The notes beneath the pieces were generated by a model, which was given only the letters and a program-made list of their open reading frames with translations, made no database searches and was not told where the DNA came from. The translations under genes and the position numbers were made by a program. Shown here one piece after another: positions 25,110 to 33,108 of a stretch of DNA of 64,000 bases (its first letter is position 1; each line of letters begins with the position of its first letter). The DNA comes from JAJECS01 sp965243625. GTDB taxonomy: Bacteria; Chloroflexota; UBA11872. Location of the stretch: assembly GCA_965243625.1 (NCBI GenBank), contig CBDEVI010000002.1, positions 2,046,001 to 2,110,000 of the forward strand. The letters are read 5' to 3'.

Positions 25110-25862
25110 ATGTTCGTCTACGACATTTCCACCCGACTCGCGTGCTCGACGCTCTTGTTCCGCGCCCAGTCGCTGGACCGGGCGTTGGACGGCGTGAAAG
25201 CGGCCGGCATCGATCACGTCGATCTGTGGGCGGCGCCGACGGTGCTTGCCCACGTGGACCCGGCGGCCGAGAGCGCGGCGGACGTCCAAGCCGGCCTCGA
25301 GGCCCGCGGGCTGCGCGCCTCGTCGGTGACGGCCATTGCCACCTCCGGCGACGACATGCTGCAGCGCATCAGCTTTGCCGCGGCGCTGGGCGCGCGCGTG
25401 GTGATCGCCACCGCGCCGCCGCGCGACTACGACCGCCGCGAGGCCGCCGACGACGTCCGCGCCTACGGGCGCACGGCGCAGGAAGCGGGCGTCACACTCT
25501 GTCTGGCGCACCAGGCGGAGACCTGGATGGACACGGCCGAGGAAGTGGCGTCGTTCCTGGACGACGTGGGGCATCCGCGCGTACAGCTGAGCCTGGATCC
25601 GGCGCAGGCCGCGCGCGACGGGCTGACGTTCGAGGCGTTGGCGGACGCCGCCGGCGCCCGCATCGGCCACGTGCACCTCGCCAGCGCGGACCCGGACAAC
25701 TCGGACGCCCTCGGCGCCATGCTCGATCAGCTCGAAGAGCGCAACTACTACGGCATGTTCACCTTCAGCTGGGACGGCACCGCCGACCTTCCGCCCGAGC
25801 AGGTGGAGGCCACCGTGCGCGAAGCCCGGGCGCACGTGCTGGAGGTCTCAAAGGCCGGGTAG
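25110..25862 (+). CDS. Sugar phosphate isomerase/epimerase-like TIM-barrel
   Basis: The 250-residue protein fits the AP_endonuc_2 barrel. It opens STRLACSTLLF and has DLWAAP at strand 2, a CLAHQAETWMD segment with metal-ligand residues, LSLDPAQAARDG, HVHLAS and MFTFSWDG near the end. Single-copy, probably in an uncharacterised sugar pathway. Distinct from the barrel at 19143-19925 (different lengths and motifs). Confidence 0.75.
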   Translation: MFVYDISTRLACSTLLFRAQSLDRALDGVKAAGIDHVDLWAAPTVLAHVDPAAESAADVQAGLEARGLRASSVTAIATSGDDMLQRISFAAALGARVVIATAPPRDYDRREAADDVRAYGRTAQEAGVTLCLAHQAETWMDTAEEVASFLDDVGHPRVQLSLDPAQAARDGLTFEALADAAGARIGHVHLASADPDNSDALGAMLDQLEERNYYGMFTFSWDGTADLPPEQVEATVREARAHVLEVSKAG

Positions 25863-25892
25863 CGCCAAGCACCGGCCGCCTACACTTCCCCC

Positions 25893-26183
25893 GTGCACGT
25901 GGGAACCCTGGAGCTCGTGCTGCGCATCCACGGCGCGGACTCCCTGAAGGACCGGCGCCGCGTGGTGCGGGCGCTCACGGCCCGGTTGCGCAACAAATTC
26001 AACGCGGCCGTCGCCGACCTGGAACACGACCCGGCGCCGCACTCGGCGCGGGTGGGCGTGGTGTGCGTGGCCAACGACAGTCGCTACGTGGACGGCCAGC
26101 TCACCGCCATCGTGAACTTCGTCGAGGCCCTGCACCTGCCGCTGGAAGTGGTGAGCGACGCGCGGGAGATCGTTCGGCTGTAG
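25893..26183 (+). CDS. DUF503 / YlxP-family protein
   Basis: The 96-residue protein starts at GTG 25893. It has the family pattern VGTLELVLRIHGADSLKDRRRVVRALTARLRNKFNAAVADLE then VVCVANDSRYVDGQL. YlxP-type proteins are often next to translation genes (nusA-infB-rbfA); here it stands alone behind the TIM-barrel gene. Function is unknown. Confidence 0.88.
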   Translation: MHVGTLELVLRIHGADSLKDRRRVVRALTARLRNKFNAAVADLEHDPAPHSARVGVVCVANDSRYVDGQLTAIVNFVEALHLPLEVVSDAREIVRL

Positions 26184-26526
26184 CCGGACCCTTTGAGCAG
26201 CGGTGCGCCCACACGGGCGCTTCGCGAAGCGCCCCTACCAGACCAGTTAGGCGAATCTAGTCATCGGGGCGCCCCATCGGTCACTCCGGGCGCGCACCTT
26301 TCTGTCATTCCGAGCGGAGCGAGGAATCTCGAATGCGTGAGCACCGGCCGCGCGGAAACGGGTTCGCGCACGCGCGCCGTCTCGGGCCCGAATCGATTCA
26401 GCCGTGCTCCGGCCGGGCGACCGCGCCGACGCTCCGGTACACTGCGCGCCGAATAGCGGCGAAGGGGGTGGAGTTGCAGCGGTGGCCGTAGTTGCTCACC
26501 CGGGAAACCGAGGGAGCGTAGGAGGC
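26184..26526. other. Intergenic region with two short repeat motifs
   Basis: The gap holds the hairpin GGGCGCTT-CGCG-AAGCGCCC (26215-26234) and the string TGTCATTCCGAGCGGAGCGAGGAATCT (26303-26329), both of the widespread dispersed-repeat style. The last part (from about 26440) leads to the strong ribosome-binding site of the 31-codon gene. I see no protein or RNA gene. Confidence 0.6.
26215..26234. repeat. Short palindromic repeat
   Basis: A perfect 8-bp stem, GGGCGCTT-CGCG-AAGCGCCC, sits 31 bp after the ylxP-like stop. It is followed by CTACC, not a U-run, so a repeat is more likely than a terminator. Confidence 0.55.
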
Positions 26527-26622
26527 ATGCCGTTGGCAGTCGAAGCCATTCTTGGTCTAGTAGCCTTTCTAGGCCTCTTCCTGATGTGGGCCGTAGTTCC
26601 GGCCCAAATCCGAAAGCGATAG
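26527..26622 (+). CDS. 31-residue single-pass membrane peptide
   Basis: The ATG at 26527 is preceded by TAGGAGGC, a near-perfect Shine-Dalgarno at good distance. The 31 residues start MPLAVEAILGLVAFLGLF, continue through one hydrophobic helix to MWAVVPAQ and end IRKR, with positive-inside charges. Upstream in-frame sequence does not look coding. Such small proteins modulate membrane complexes, but no family is recognised. Because the ORF is short, it rests on ribosome site plus TM pattern. Confidence 0.6.
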   Translation: MPLAVEAILGLVAFLGLFLMWAVVPAQIRKR

Positions 26623-26784
26623 CCGAACCGGGCACTTCCCCGTAGAAGCAGGCGCCGCACTGACGCGCGTTGGGCAAAGCTTGCCCAAGCCAGCTCGATG
26701 GCACAGAGCCTGGTGGTCGCCCCGCGACTCCACGCCCCCGCCGCATTCAAGGGCCCGGACGACAATTCCCGCGCCGTCTGCGCG

Positions 26785-27102
26785 TCAGCGCACGGCGGTT
26801 ACGTGCAGCCGAACGCCTTCGTGTCGCTGAATCTGGTTGATGACCTCGAACAGGTTCCGGGCCTGCGGGTTGCCGGTTGGACCGAACATGCGCATCAGGC
26901 TCTTGGACGATTTGCCGGTCAGGCGGCCCAATTCATCGAAACCGACCGTCGCGTTGATGTAGTCGCGCAGCAGAGCCTTGCCAACATCCACCTCACCGTT
27001 CAACAGCGCCCCGATGCCTTCGTTCAGCAGCCCTTCCCGAAACTCCGGGTCGCGCCGCGCGCGAGACATGACGATCTCTCTGAAGTCGCGCGTAAGCGGC
27101 AT
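26785..27102 (-). CDS. HigA-type antitoxin
   Basis: The 105-residue protein has an N-terminal basic segment, then a region (about 30-95) with the HTH-like pattern FDELGRLTGKSSKSLMRMFGPTGNPQARNLFEVINQI of the XRE-family HigA or addiction-module antidote group. It directly follows the RelE/HigB-type toxin gene with a 3-bp gap. The toxin gene comes first, as in higBA. Likely binds the toxin and represses the operon. Confidence 0.82.
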   Translation of the reverse strand: MPLTRDFREIVMSRARRDPEFREGLLNEGIGALLNGEVDVGKALLRDYINATVGFDELGRLTGKSSKSLMRMFGPTGNPQARNLFEVINQIQRHEGVRLHVTAVR

Positions 27103-27105
27103 TCT

Positions 27106-27441
27106 CTAGACCTCCTCTCGCCTGCGCTGTAGGTAGTCCGCCCAGCGATGCCGGGCGGCCGCAATATCCGCCGACTGGCGCCGCTTGGTTCCTCCGCCGA
27201 GCAGAATGATCACGGTGTCGCCATCGCGGCCGAAGTAGATCCGGTAGCCGGGTCCTGTGTGCATGCGGTACTCCAGCACCCCGCCGCCGAGAGCCTTGAT
27301 GCCGGACAGATATCCGGCCCCGATGCGCTCAACGACCAGCCGCACTCTGGCCGCCACTCGACCGTCGAGTCGATTGAACCAGTCGGCAAACGGGCTGCGG
27401 CCCCTGTGATCGATGTACTCCCGGATCTCGATCACGAGCAA
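27106..27441 (-). CDS. RelE/HigB-type toxin
   Basis: The 111-residue protein belongs to the phage-Gp49/HigB fold: EIREYIDHRGRSPFADWFNRL, then the central VLEYRMHTGPGYRIYFGRDGDTVIILLGGGTKRRQ segment with Arg and Lys residues that act on mRNA in this family, and a C-terminal Arg-rich helix. It starts at TTG 27441 or GTG 27435. Likely a ribosome-dependent or free endoribonuclease blocked by the following antitoxin. Confidence 0.85.
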   Translation of the reverse strand: MLVIEIREYIDHRGRSPFADWFNRLDGRVAARVRLVVERIGAGYLSGIKALGGGVLEYRMHTGPGYRIYFGRDGDTVIILLGGGTKRRQSADIAAARHRWADYLQRRREEV

Positions 27442-27535
27442 TTAGTAACACATATGGCACCATCGGACAAGTGCCTGGTCTTCTGCCGCCTATGCGTCCG
27501 AGCGAGGCGAAGCGGTGCCACCAGAAACAGCGCGT

Positions 27536-28126
27536 CTAAACGCTGCTGGCTTCCGTGTCGGATTCATCTGAGGAATCTGCAGCAGGCTCCACGGCGCCCC
27601 AGCGGCGGTCGGCGAGGAGGGCGCCGGCGAGTGCCAGGGCGGCGATGACGGCGCCGGCGGGGGCGGTGAGGAGGACGACGGCGGCGACGATGCCGCTGGT
27701 GAGGTCGGCGTAGGCGCCCAGGACGAGGCGGCCGAAGCCGAGCATGCGCCACTGCAGGCGGCGGCGCAGGTGGAGACGCAGGCCGTGAATGCCGGCGGCC
27801 GCCACGGCGCCGAGCGCGAGGCCGACGATGATCGCGGCCGGGTGGTCGGGCATGACGGCGGCGCCCGCCAGTCCGCCGGCCACCGGCCTTAGCACCCAGC
27901 CGACGCGGTCCATGAGGCCCCCGCTGCCGGGGAACTTGTCGGCGAAGAGGTCGATGGGCAGGAGCAGGAGGGCTATCAGGAACACGGCGCTGGTGCCCAC
28001 GAATTCGAAGGCGGGGTTGGGGGTGACGAAGTCCGAGCGCCAGGCGAAGAGCGCGGTGAGGGCGACGGTGACGTACGGGTTGAGGCCGGCGGCGACGCCG
28101 AGGACGGGCGCTTGGAGGAATTCCAC
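27536..28126 (-). CDS. DUF4126 membrane protein
   Basis: The 196-residue protein is highly hydrophobic. It has GLNPYVTVALTALFAW near the start, LPIDLFADKFPGSGGLMDRVGW in the first third and several Ala/Val-rich helices. This is the DUF4126 pattern. It is probably a small transporter or scaffold; function is unknown. The last 20 residues are acidic. Confidence 0.75.
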   Translation of the reverse strand: MEFLQAPVLGVAAGLNPYVTVALTALFAWRSDFVTPNPAFEFVGTSAVFLIALLLLPIDLFADKFPGSGGLMDRVGWVLRPVAGGLAGAAVMPDHPAAIIVGLALGAVAAAGIHGLRLHLRRRLQWRMLGFGRLVLGAYADLTSGIVAAVVLLTAPAGAVIAALALAGALLADRRWGAVEPAADSSDESDTEASSV

Positions 28127-28181
28127 TTAGGGGGTCCTCGTGGTGAGGCGGTCTCGCGTGCCTCCGGTGACGCGGCGCACG

Positions 28182-28230
28182 TTGACCCTCACCCTAAGCC
28201 TCTCCCTTCCAGGGAGAGGGGACCGGGCCG
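28182..28230 (+). repeat. CCCTCACCCTAA-type dispersed repeat, copy 1
   Basis: It contains the inverted repeat CCTCTCCCT-TCC-AGGGAGAGG. The same element recurs at 28491-28540 and 45628-45670, with a truncated copy at 51157-51180. Confidence 0.75.
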
Positions 28231-28352
28231 CGACGGCGGAGTCGTTGTGGCGTGGTGCTGGTCATGGGGCGTGGATTCCCGACTCCGCGGGAATGACGAA
28301 GGGGCGGGTGTGAGATCCGCCCGACGCCGGGCATCCGGCGCGCCGCCAGATT

Positions 28353-28392
28353 TGACCGGACTGGATTCCGGCTTCCGCCGGAATGACGGAGG
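28353..28392 (+). repeat. GGATTCCGGCTTCCGCCGGAATGACGG repeat
   Basis: The hairpin ATTCCGGC-TTCC-GCCGGAAT is a variant of the dispersed unit. Similar copies lie at about 48225-48262 and, altered, at 51262-51325, each preceded by a GGCGCGCC or CCGACGCC stretch and GACC/TCCGGACTG. Confidence 0.7.
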
Positions 28393-28490
28393 GGGTGGGA
28401 AGGACGGGGAGCGCTTCCCAGGCTGCACGCAGCCTGGGCCACCGGACAGCCTGGGACTCCGGGCGGGGGGTGCAGAAGGCGCGGTGCCCG

Positions 28491-28540
28491 TTGACCCTCA
28501 CCCTAGCCCTCTCCCTTCCAGGGAGAGGGGACCCGACCGG
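28491..28540 (+). repeat. CCCTCACCCTAA-type dispersed repeat, copy 2
   Basis: It matches copy 1 over TTGACCCTCACCCTA, the inverted CCTCTCCCT/AGGGAGAGG stem and the trailing GGGACC. Same orientation, 309 bp away. Confidence 0.75.
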
Positions 28541-28793
28541 AGCCGGGATGCCGGAATGACGAAGGGGGTGGGCACGATGTACGACTACGCAACGGTCGCC
28601 TCATGCCGGTTCCGTAGGTTTACCTGCTGAATGGGTCAGCCTACCGATTTACCGTCCGCATCGTGCGTGTCGATCGGACGCATTGGCGCGCCTCGAGCGT
28701 GTACGGTGGGCGCCGCCGCGGGGCCCCACCTCGACAGGCCGGCTACGCGCTCGGCAACGATAGTGACCGCGAACACGCGGAAGGAGCAGTTGG

Positions 28794-29159
28794 ATGGCGA
28801 ACAGCGTGGTGCATTGGGAAATCAACGCCAAAGACGGACCGGCGATGCAGAAGTTCTACGGCGACCTTTTCGATTGGGAGGTTACGGCCGACAACCCCAT
28901 GGGCTACGGCGTGGTGAGCGCGCCGAGCGACGGTCCGGGCATCGGCGGCGGGATCATGGGTATGGGGGACGTTGAGCCGCCCACTCGCGTGACCTTCTAC
29001 GTGGGCGTGGACGACGTGACCGAATACCTGGAAAAGGCCGCGAGCATGGGCGGCAGCATCATCATGCCCGAGATGGAAGTGATGGAAGACGTGGTCATAG
29101 GGATCTTCGCCGACCCCGAGGGCCACGTGATCGGCCTGGTCAAGAACATCCCGATGTAG
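28794..29159 (+). CDS. VOC-family protein
   Basis: The 121-residue protein begins NSVVHWEINAKDGPAMQKFYGDLFDWEV and has YVGVDDVTEYLEKAASMGGSI and GIFADPEGHVIGLV: one VOC domain with the metal His near 7 and a second-half Glu/His position. It resembles the bleomycin-resistance and glyoxalase-like CFP30-type proteins. Function is not defined. Monocistronic, after a repeat-rich gap. Confidence 0.85.
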   Translation: MANSVVHWEINAKDGPAMQKFYGDLFDWEVTADNPMGYGVVSAPSDGPGIGGGIMGMGDVEPPTRVTFYVGVDDVTEYLEKAASMGGSIIMPEMEVMEDVVIGIFADPEGHVIGLVKNIPM

Positions 29160-29166
29160 CCGGCTG

Positions 29167-29496
29167 CTACTTGGCCGGCAGCGAGCGGGCGAACGACGCG
29201 CCCAATTCCAGCCAGCCGGCGAGGTCGGCATCGTCCGCCGTACCTTCGGGCGCGACCAGCATCCAGCCGTTCATGGGCCGCCCGCTCAGGTCGAAGACTC
29301 GCGCGTGCGGACGCGCCAGCGCCTCGTCGAACCGATCCGGGCCGGCGCGCACCATCAGCTCATCGCCCGAGACGCCCACGGCCATGTTGCCGTCGAGCAT
29401 GAAGGCGATGCCGCCGAACATGCGTCGCTCGCTGAGCCCGCTCTCGTCCGCCAGGGCTTCGCGCAGTCGCTGGGCCAGTCCTTCGTCGTAGGCCAT
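29167..29496 (-). CDS. TfoX N-terminal-domain protein
   Basis: The 109-residue protein starts at ATG 29496 (MAYDEGLAQRLREAL). It has the pattern ESGLSERRMFGGIAFMLDGNMAVGVSGDELMVRAG and WMLVAP of TfoX-N proteins. These small proteins resemble the N-terminal half of the competence regulator TfoX. Longer starts run through the GYD gene's leader. Convergent with the VOC gene, 7 bp apart. Confidence 0.82.
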   Translation of the reverse strand: MAYDEGLAQRLREALADESGLSERRMFGGIAFMLDGNMAVGVSGDELMVRAGPDRFDEALARPHARVFDLSGRPMNGWMLVAPEGTADDADLAGWLELGASFARSLPAK

Positions 29497-29610
29497 GGGT
29501 CTTCGTCCTCGTGCTCTTGCTCTTGCGGCGCTGCGCCATTTTGCATCCGACGGACACCGCAGGTGGTGCGATACTTCACCGGTTGAACGCATCGCTTGCC
29601 AGGAGATCCC

Positions 29611-29910
29611 ATGGCCACGTTTATCGCTCTGCTCACCCTGCCCAACGAATCCGCCGAGGAAGGCTCCCTCGCCCACAAGCTGGAAGAAGGAGCGCCCGAG
29701 ACGCGCAAGGTCCTGGAGGCGCACGGCGGGAAGCTGCTTTCCATCTACTTGACCATGGGGCAGTTCGACGGCGTGGCGGTCATGGAGTTCCCGAGCACCG
29801 TGGCTTGCGCGCAGGCGATGATGGCGTTCCGGGAGCGCTTCGGCGGCGGCACGCAGACAATGGAGGCCTTCCCAGAGGGTCAGTGGGCGGAGTTGGCGGC
29901 GGGGATCTAA
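29611..29910 (+). CDS. GYD-domain protein
   Basis: The 99-residue protein starts at ATG 29611, with AGGAGATCCC directly ahead. MATFIALLTLP, LEAHGGKLLSIYLTMGQFDGVAVMEFPS and ERFGGGTQTMEAF are the GYD domain's strand-helix pattern. GYD proteins are dimeric alpha-beta barrels of unknown role. The upstream ATG at 29596 lacks a better ribosome site. Confidence 0.8.
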   Translation: MATFIALLTLPNESAEEGSLAHKLEEGAPETRKVLEAHGGKLLSIYLTMGQFDGVAVMEFPSTVACAQAMMAFRERFGGGTQTMEAFPEGQWAELAAGI

Positions 29911-30221
29911 CGGAGCCGGCCACGCGGTGCTGAGACCAACGTGCTCGGCACCTGCCGGGTGAAGCCAGTCTTCTCTGGCACCCTCACCCATGCGGAGACC
30001 TTTGCAAAAGCCAAGCAGTGATTGGGGATGGCCGGGCGCACTCTGTCTGCCTCCAGATTCAATGAAGGGTGGATTCCCGCCTTCGCGGGAATGACGAAGG
30101 GTCGCGCCACGGTCTCGTCCGGGCGGACGGGGTCGGAACGCTGCCGACACGCGCCCAGGATGATCTGCGCGGACCGCGGTCCAGTTACACATAGCACGGC
30201 GCGCGGGCCTATCATGCGGCC
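29911..30221. other. Intergenic region with repeat copy
   Basis: These 311 bp hold the complete dispersed-repeat copy at 30001-30100 and no recognised gene. The promoter of the M20 peptidase should lie near 30130-30200, but I find no clear -35/-10 pair. Confidence 0.6.
30001..30100 (+). repeat. Dispersed ~100-bp palindromic repeat, copy 2
   Basis: It begins TTTGCAAAAGCC, passes CTCTGTCTGCCTCCAGATTC and AATGAAGGGTGGATTCCCGCC, and ends GCGGGAATGACGAAGG. Same order and orientation as the other copies. Confidence 0.85.
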
Positions 30222-31409
30222 ATGCGCGAGGAGCCGGCCGTCAGTGAACAGGACGCGATCGAGCTTCTGACGGACTTGGTGAGCACGCCGAGCGTGTCGC
30301 CTGAGATTCCGGGAGGCACCGGCGAGGCGGCCATGGCAGCCAAGGTGGCGGCCTATGCCGAAGCGTGCGGCGCGGACGTGATCTTCCAAGAGGCGCTGCC
30401 CGGCCGGTCCAACGTGGTGGGCACGCTGGAAGGCGACGCCGGCGCGCCGGTCCTGATGCTGGAAGCGCACATGGACACGGTGGCCCTGGGCGCCATGACG
30501 CGCGGGCATGATCCGTGGCTGGATGATGCGGGCCTGCTGCACGGCCGCGGCGCCTGCGACACAAAGGGCTCGCTGGCGGCCATGATGCTCACGCTGCGCC
30601 GCGCCTCCCGTGAATCGGTGCGGCCGTGCACGCTGGTGCTGGCGGCAACGGTTGACGAGGAGGCGGGCAGCAGCGGGGCCGACACGCTGGCCGCCTCGGC
30701 GGTGTCCGCGGACGGCGCGATCGTGGGCGAGCCCACGAGCTTGGAGATCGTGCGCGCGCATCGCGGCGGACGCTTCTGGAACATCACCACTGCCGGCAAG
30801 TCGGCCCACAGCTCGCGTCCGGACCTGGGCGTCAACGCCATTTACCACATGTCAGACGTGATCCAGGTGCTGCGCGAAGAGTTCACGCGGCGCCTGGCTG
30901 GGCGCTGGCATCCGCTGTGCGGGGATTCCACGTTTTCCGCGGGCAGGATTCGCGCGGGCACCTCGTTCAACGTGGTGCCGGACCGCTGCGAGCTGGTCTT
31001 CGACCGGCGCTTCCTGCCGGATGAGGCGCTCGAAGACGTGGACGCCGAGCTGGACGAAGTGCTCGACATCGCGCGCCAGAGGTTTCCCGCCTTGCAGGTT
31101 GACGCCGTGCCCGAGGTCGTCGCCGGCTCGCTAGACACGCCCGAGGACGCGGGCGTGGTGCAGTCGCTCATGGCGGCGTGCGAGGGAGTGACTGGACGGG
31201 CGGTCATTGCGGGAGCGCCCTACGGCTCGGACGCGGCGTCGCTGGCGGCGGTCGGGATTCCAAGCGTGCTGTGCGGGCCGGGCGACATTGCGGTGGCGCA
31301 CAGCGAGGACGAGTGGGTGCCGGTCGCGGAGGTGGTGCAGGCGTCCGAGGTCTACTACGCCGCCTGGCGCCATTTCGCGGGCGCCCGCGCGAACGGAGCC
31401 TCGAGCTAG
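30222..31409 (+). CDS. M20-family metallopeptidase (ArgE/DapE-like)
   Basis: The 395-residue protein has LEAHMDTVALG (about 80-90) with the metal-binding HxD, GACDTKGSLAAM with the bridging Asp, ATVDEEAGSSG (about 143-153) with the catalytic Glu pair, and the dimerisation lid between about 185 and 300. The pattern of acetylornithine deacetylase/succinyl-diaminopimelate desuccinylase enzymes is clear, but the substrate is not. It precedes an M29 aminopeptidase on the same strand. Confidence 0.9.
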   Translation: MREEPAVSEQDAIELLTDLVSTPSVSPEIPGGTGEAAMAAKVAAYAEACGADVIFQEALPGRSNVVGTLEGDAGAPVLMLEAHMDTVALGAMTRGHDPWLDDAGLLHGRGACDTKGSLAAMMLTLRRASRESVRPCTLVLAATVDEEAGSSGADTLAASAVSADGAIVGEPTSLEIVRAHRGGRFWNITTAGKSAHSSRPDLGVNAIYHMSDVIQVLREEFTRRLAGRWHPLCGDSTFSAGRIRAGTSFNVVPDRCELVFDRRFLPDEALEDVDAELDEVLDIARQRFPALQVDAVPEVVAGSLDTPEDAGVVQSLMAACEGVTGRAVIAGAPYGSDAASLAAVGIPSVLCGPGDIAVAHSEDEWVPVAEVVQASEVYYAAWRHFAGARANGASS

Positions 31410-31494
31410 CGGCCCCTCGCCCGCAGAGTCCTCGGGGCCGGGGCGAGCACGGCCGGTGCTAGTCTGACCCATTCCGCGCCCCGCCCGAGGCGAC

Positions 31495-32565
31495 ATGCTC
31501 AACGACCCGAGAATCGACCGTCTGGCCGAGATCCTGGTGCATCACTCGACCAAGCTGCAGGCCGGCGAGCTGGTCGCGATCATGGGGCCGGCCGAGGCCA
31601 AGCCGCTGATGCTGTCCTGCTATCGCCTCGCGCTGGAGGCGGGCGCCCACCCCCGCATGAGCGTGACCTTCGAAGAGACCGAGGGGCTGTTTCTACGCCA
31701 TGCCTCCGATGAGCAGCTGAGCCACCTGGACCCGGTGCGCAAGTTCGAGGCCGACACCATCGACGCCGCCATCCGCATCCGGGCCGCCAGCAACACGCGA
31801 GCGCTCACCAGCAGCGACACCAGCAAGATCGGCAAGGTCATGACCGCCTCGCGTCCGGTGATGAACCAGATCATCGAAAACGTGCGCTGGGTGCTCTGCG
31901 ACTACCCCACGAACGCCTTCGCCCAAGAGGCCGAGATGGCGTTGGACGAATACGCCGACTTCCTCTTTGGCGCCACCAACATCGACTGGACGGCGATGGA
32001 AGCCGATCTGACCCGCATCAAGGCGCGCTTGGAAGCTGGGAGCGAAATCCGCATCGTCGCGCCGGAAACCGATCTGACGCTGCGCGTGGAGGGGCGGATC
32101 TGGGAGCCGGCGGCCGGCACGCACAACATGCCGGACGGGGAAATCTTCACCGCGCCGATCGAGGACGCCACCGAGGGGCACATTCGCTACGAGTTTCCGG
32201 CCATCTACCAGGGACGCGAGGTGCAGGGCATCCGGCTCGAATTCGCCGACGGAAAGATCGTGACGTCCACGGCGGACAAGGGCGAGGAGTTTCTCACGGA
32301 CATTCTCGACACGGACCCCGGCGCGCGGCGGCTGGGTGAAATCGGCATTGGCACCAACTTCGGCATCCAGCGCCACACCAAGAACATCCTGTTCGACGAG
32401 AAGATGGGCGGCACCGTGCACCTGGCCATAGGCCGGGCTTACGAGTTCACGGGCGGACGCAATGAGTCGGCCGTGCACTGGGACATGATCAAGGACCTGC
32501 GGCAGGACGGCGCGCTGTATCTCGACGGCGAGCTGATCCAGCAGGATGGGCGGTTCTTGATTTAG
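31495..32565 (+). CDS. M29-family aminopeptidase
   Basis: The 356-residue protein fits thermophilic aminopeptidase T: RIDRLAEILVHHSTKLQAGE at the start and, near the end, ILFDEKMGGTVHLAIGRAY plus ESAVHWDMIKDLR, which supply the metal-binding Glu, His, Tyr and Asp residues. It removes N-terminal residues from peptides using two divalent ions, in the cytoplasm. Together with the M20 enzyme upstream it would recycle peptides. Confidence 0.92.
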   Translation: MLNDPRIDRLAEILVHHSTKLQAGELVAIMGPAEAKPLMLSCYRLALEAGAHPRMSVTFEETEGLFLRHASDEQLSHLDPVRKFEADTIDAAIRIRAASNTRALTSSDTSKIGKVMTASRPVMNQIIENVRWVLCDYPTNAFAQEAEMALDEYADFLFGATNIDWTAMEADLTRIKARLEAGSEIRIVAPETDLTLRVEGRIWEPAAGTHNMPDGEIFTAPIEDATEGHIRYEFPAIYQGREVQGIRLEFADGKIVTSTADKGEEFLTDILDTDPGARRLGEIGIGTNFGIQRHTKNILFDEKMGGTVHLAIGRAYEFTGGRNESAVHWDMIKDLRQDGALYLDGELIQQDGRFLI

Positions 32566-33108
32566 CGGCCCAGTCGCCGGACAAGGCTCTTGAAGTCTTG
32601 CTGCGGGCGATGTCCGGCAGGTTGCGATCGGCTGGGGTCGAGGTTTCCGCCCTTCGGTGTCCTTTGAAAGCCCGGCCAAGCTCAAGGATGACTGGGCGAA
32701 CCCCATCCGCCTCCAGGTTCAATGAACGGTGGATTCCCGCCTTCGCGGGAATGACGGAAACCGGTGACCCGAGGCGTCCGTTAGCAATCCAGATTATGTA
32801 GCTACAAGAGCGAAATTGGCTCGGCGTCCGGGGCGGTTTTCGTCCCAACTGTGATACCATTGAGTGTGCAAGTTGGCAGCGCGAAACTCTTACGAATCGA
32901 CCAGGTGGACTGGTCTCGCGCCAATCGCCGTCCCTTCTGATTGACCCGCCAACATGCAGGCTGACGCAACCGCCCACAGGACGCGCGGCGCAACGTGCGC
33001 GGACAGGCGGCTATCGGTACCGGCTGGCCGTCCGTTCGACCGGCCGTTTGCTTAGACAAAACAGCGCGCGATCCGTGAGGTCACGCGCTCGAAGGAGTAG
33101 CGACGCGA
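32566..33108. other. Intergenic region before gyrB
   Basis: These 543 bp contain a dispersed-repeat copy (32661-32757). The rest, especially 32800-33060, is ordinary intergenic DNA with no gene. AAGGAG about 11 bp before the gyrB ATG is the ribosome site. I see a possible TGTGATACCAT -10-like string near 32853 but no confident -35. Confidence 0.6.
32661..32757 (+). repeat. Dispersed ~100-bp palindromic repeat, copy 3
   Basis: It begins CCTTTGAAAGCCC, goes on GGATGACTGGGCGAAC and CCTCCAGGTTCAATGAACGGTGGATTCCC and ends in the GCCTTCGC hairpin and GAATGACGG. Same orientation as copies 1, 2 and 4. Confidence 0.85.

Larger units (their letters stand above)
28127..28793. other. Long repeat-rich intergenic region
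   Basis: No gene is supported across these 667 bp. It contains two copies of TTGACCCTCACCCTAxxCCTCTCCCTTCCAGGGAGAGGGGACC (about 28182-28230 and 28491-28540), a degraded ATTCCCGACTCCGCGGGAAT hairpin at 28275-28294 and a GACTGGATTCCGGCTTCCGCCGGAATGACGG unit at 28353-28392. The plus ORF 28112-28630 is repeat-coded. Confidence 0.7.

Noticed and set aside
28112..28630. Plus-strand frame across repeats
   Set aside because: The frame is made of dispersed repeats and has no conserved domain.
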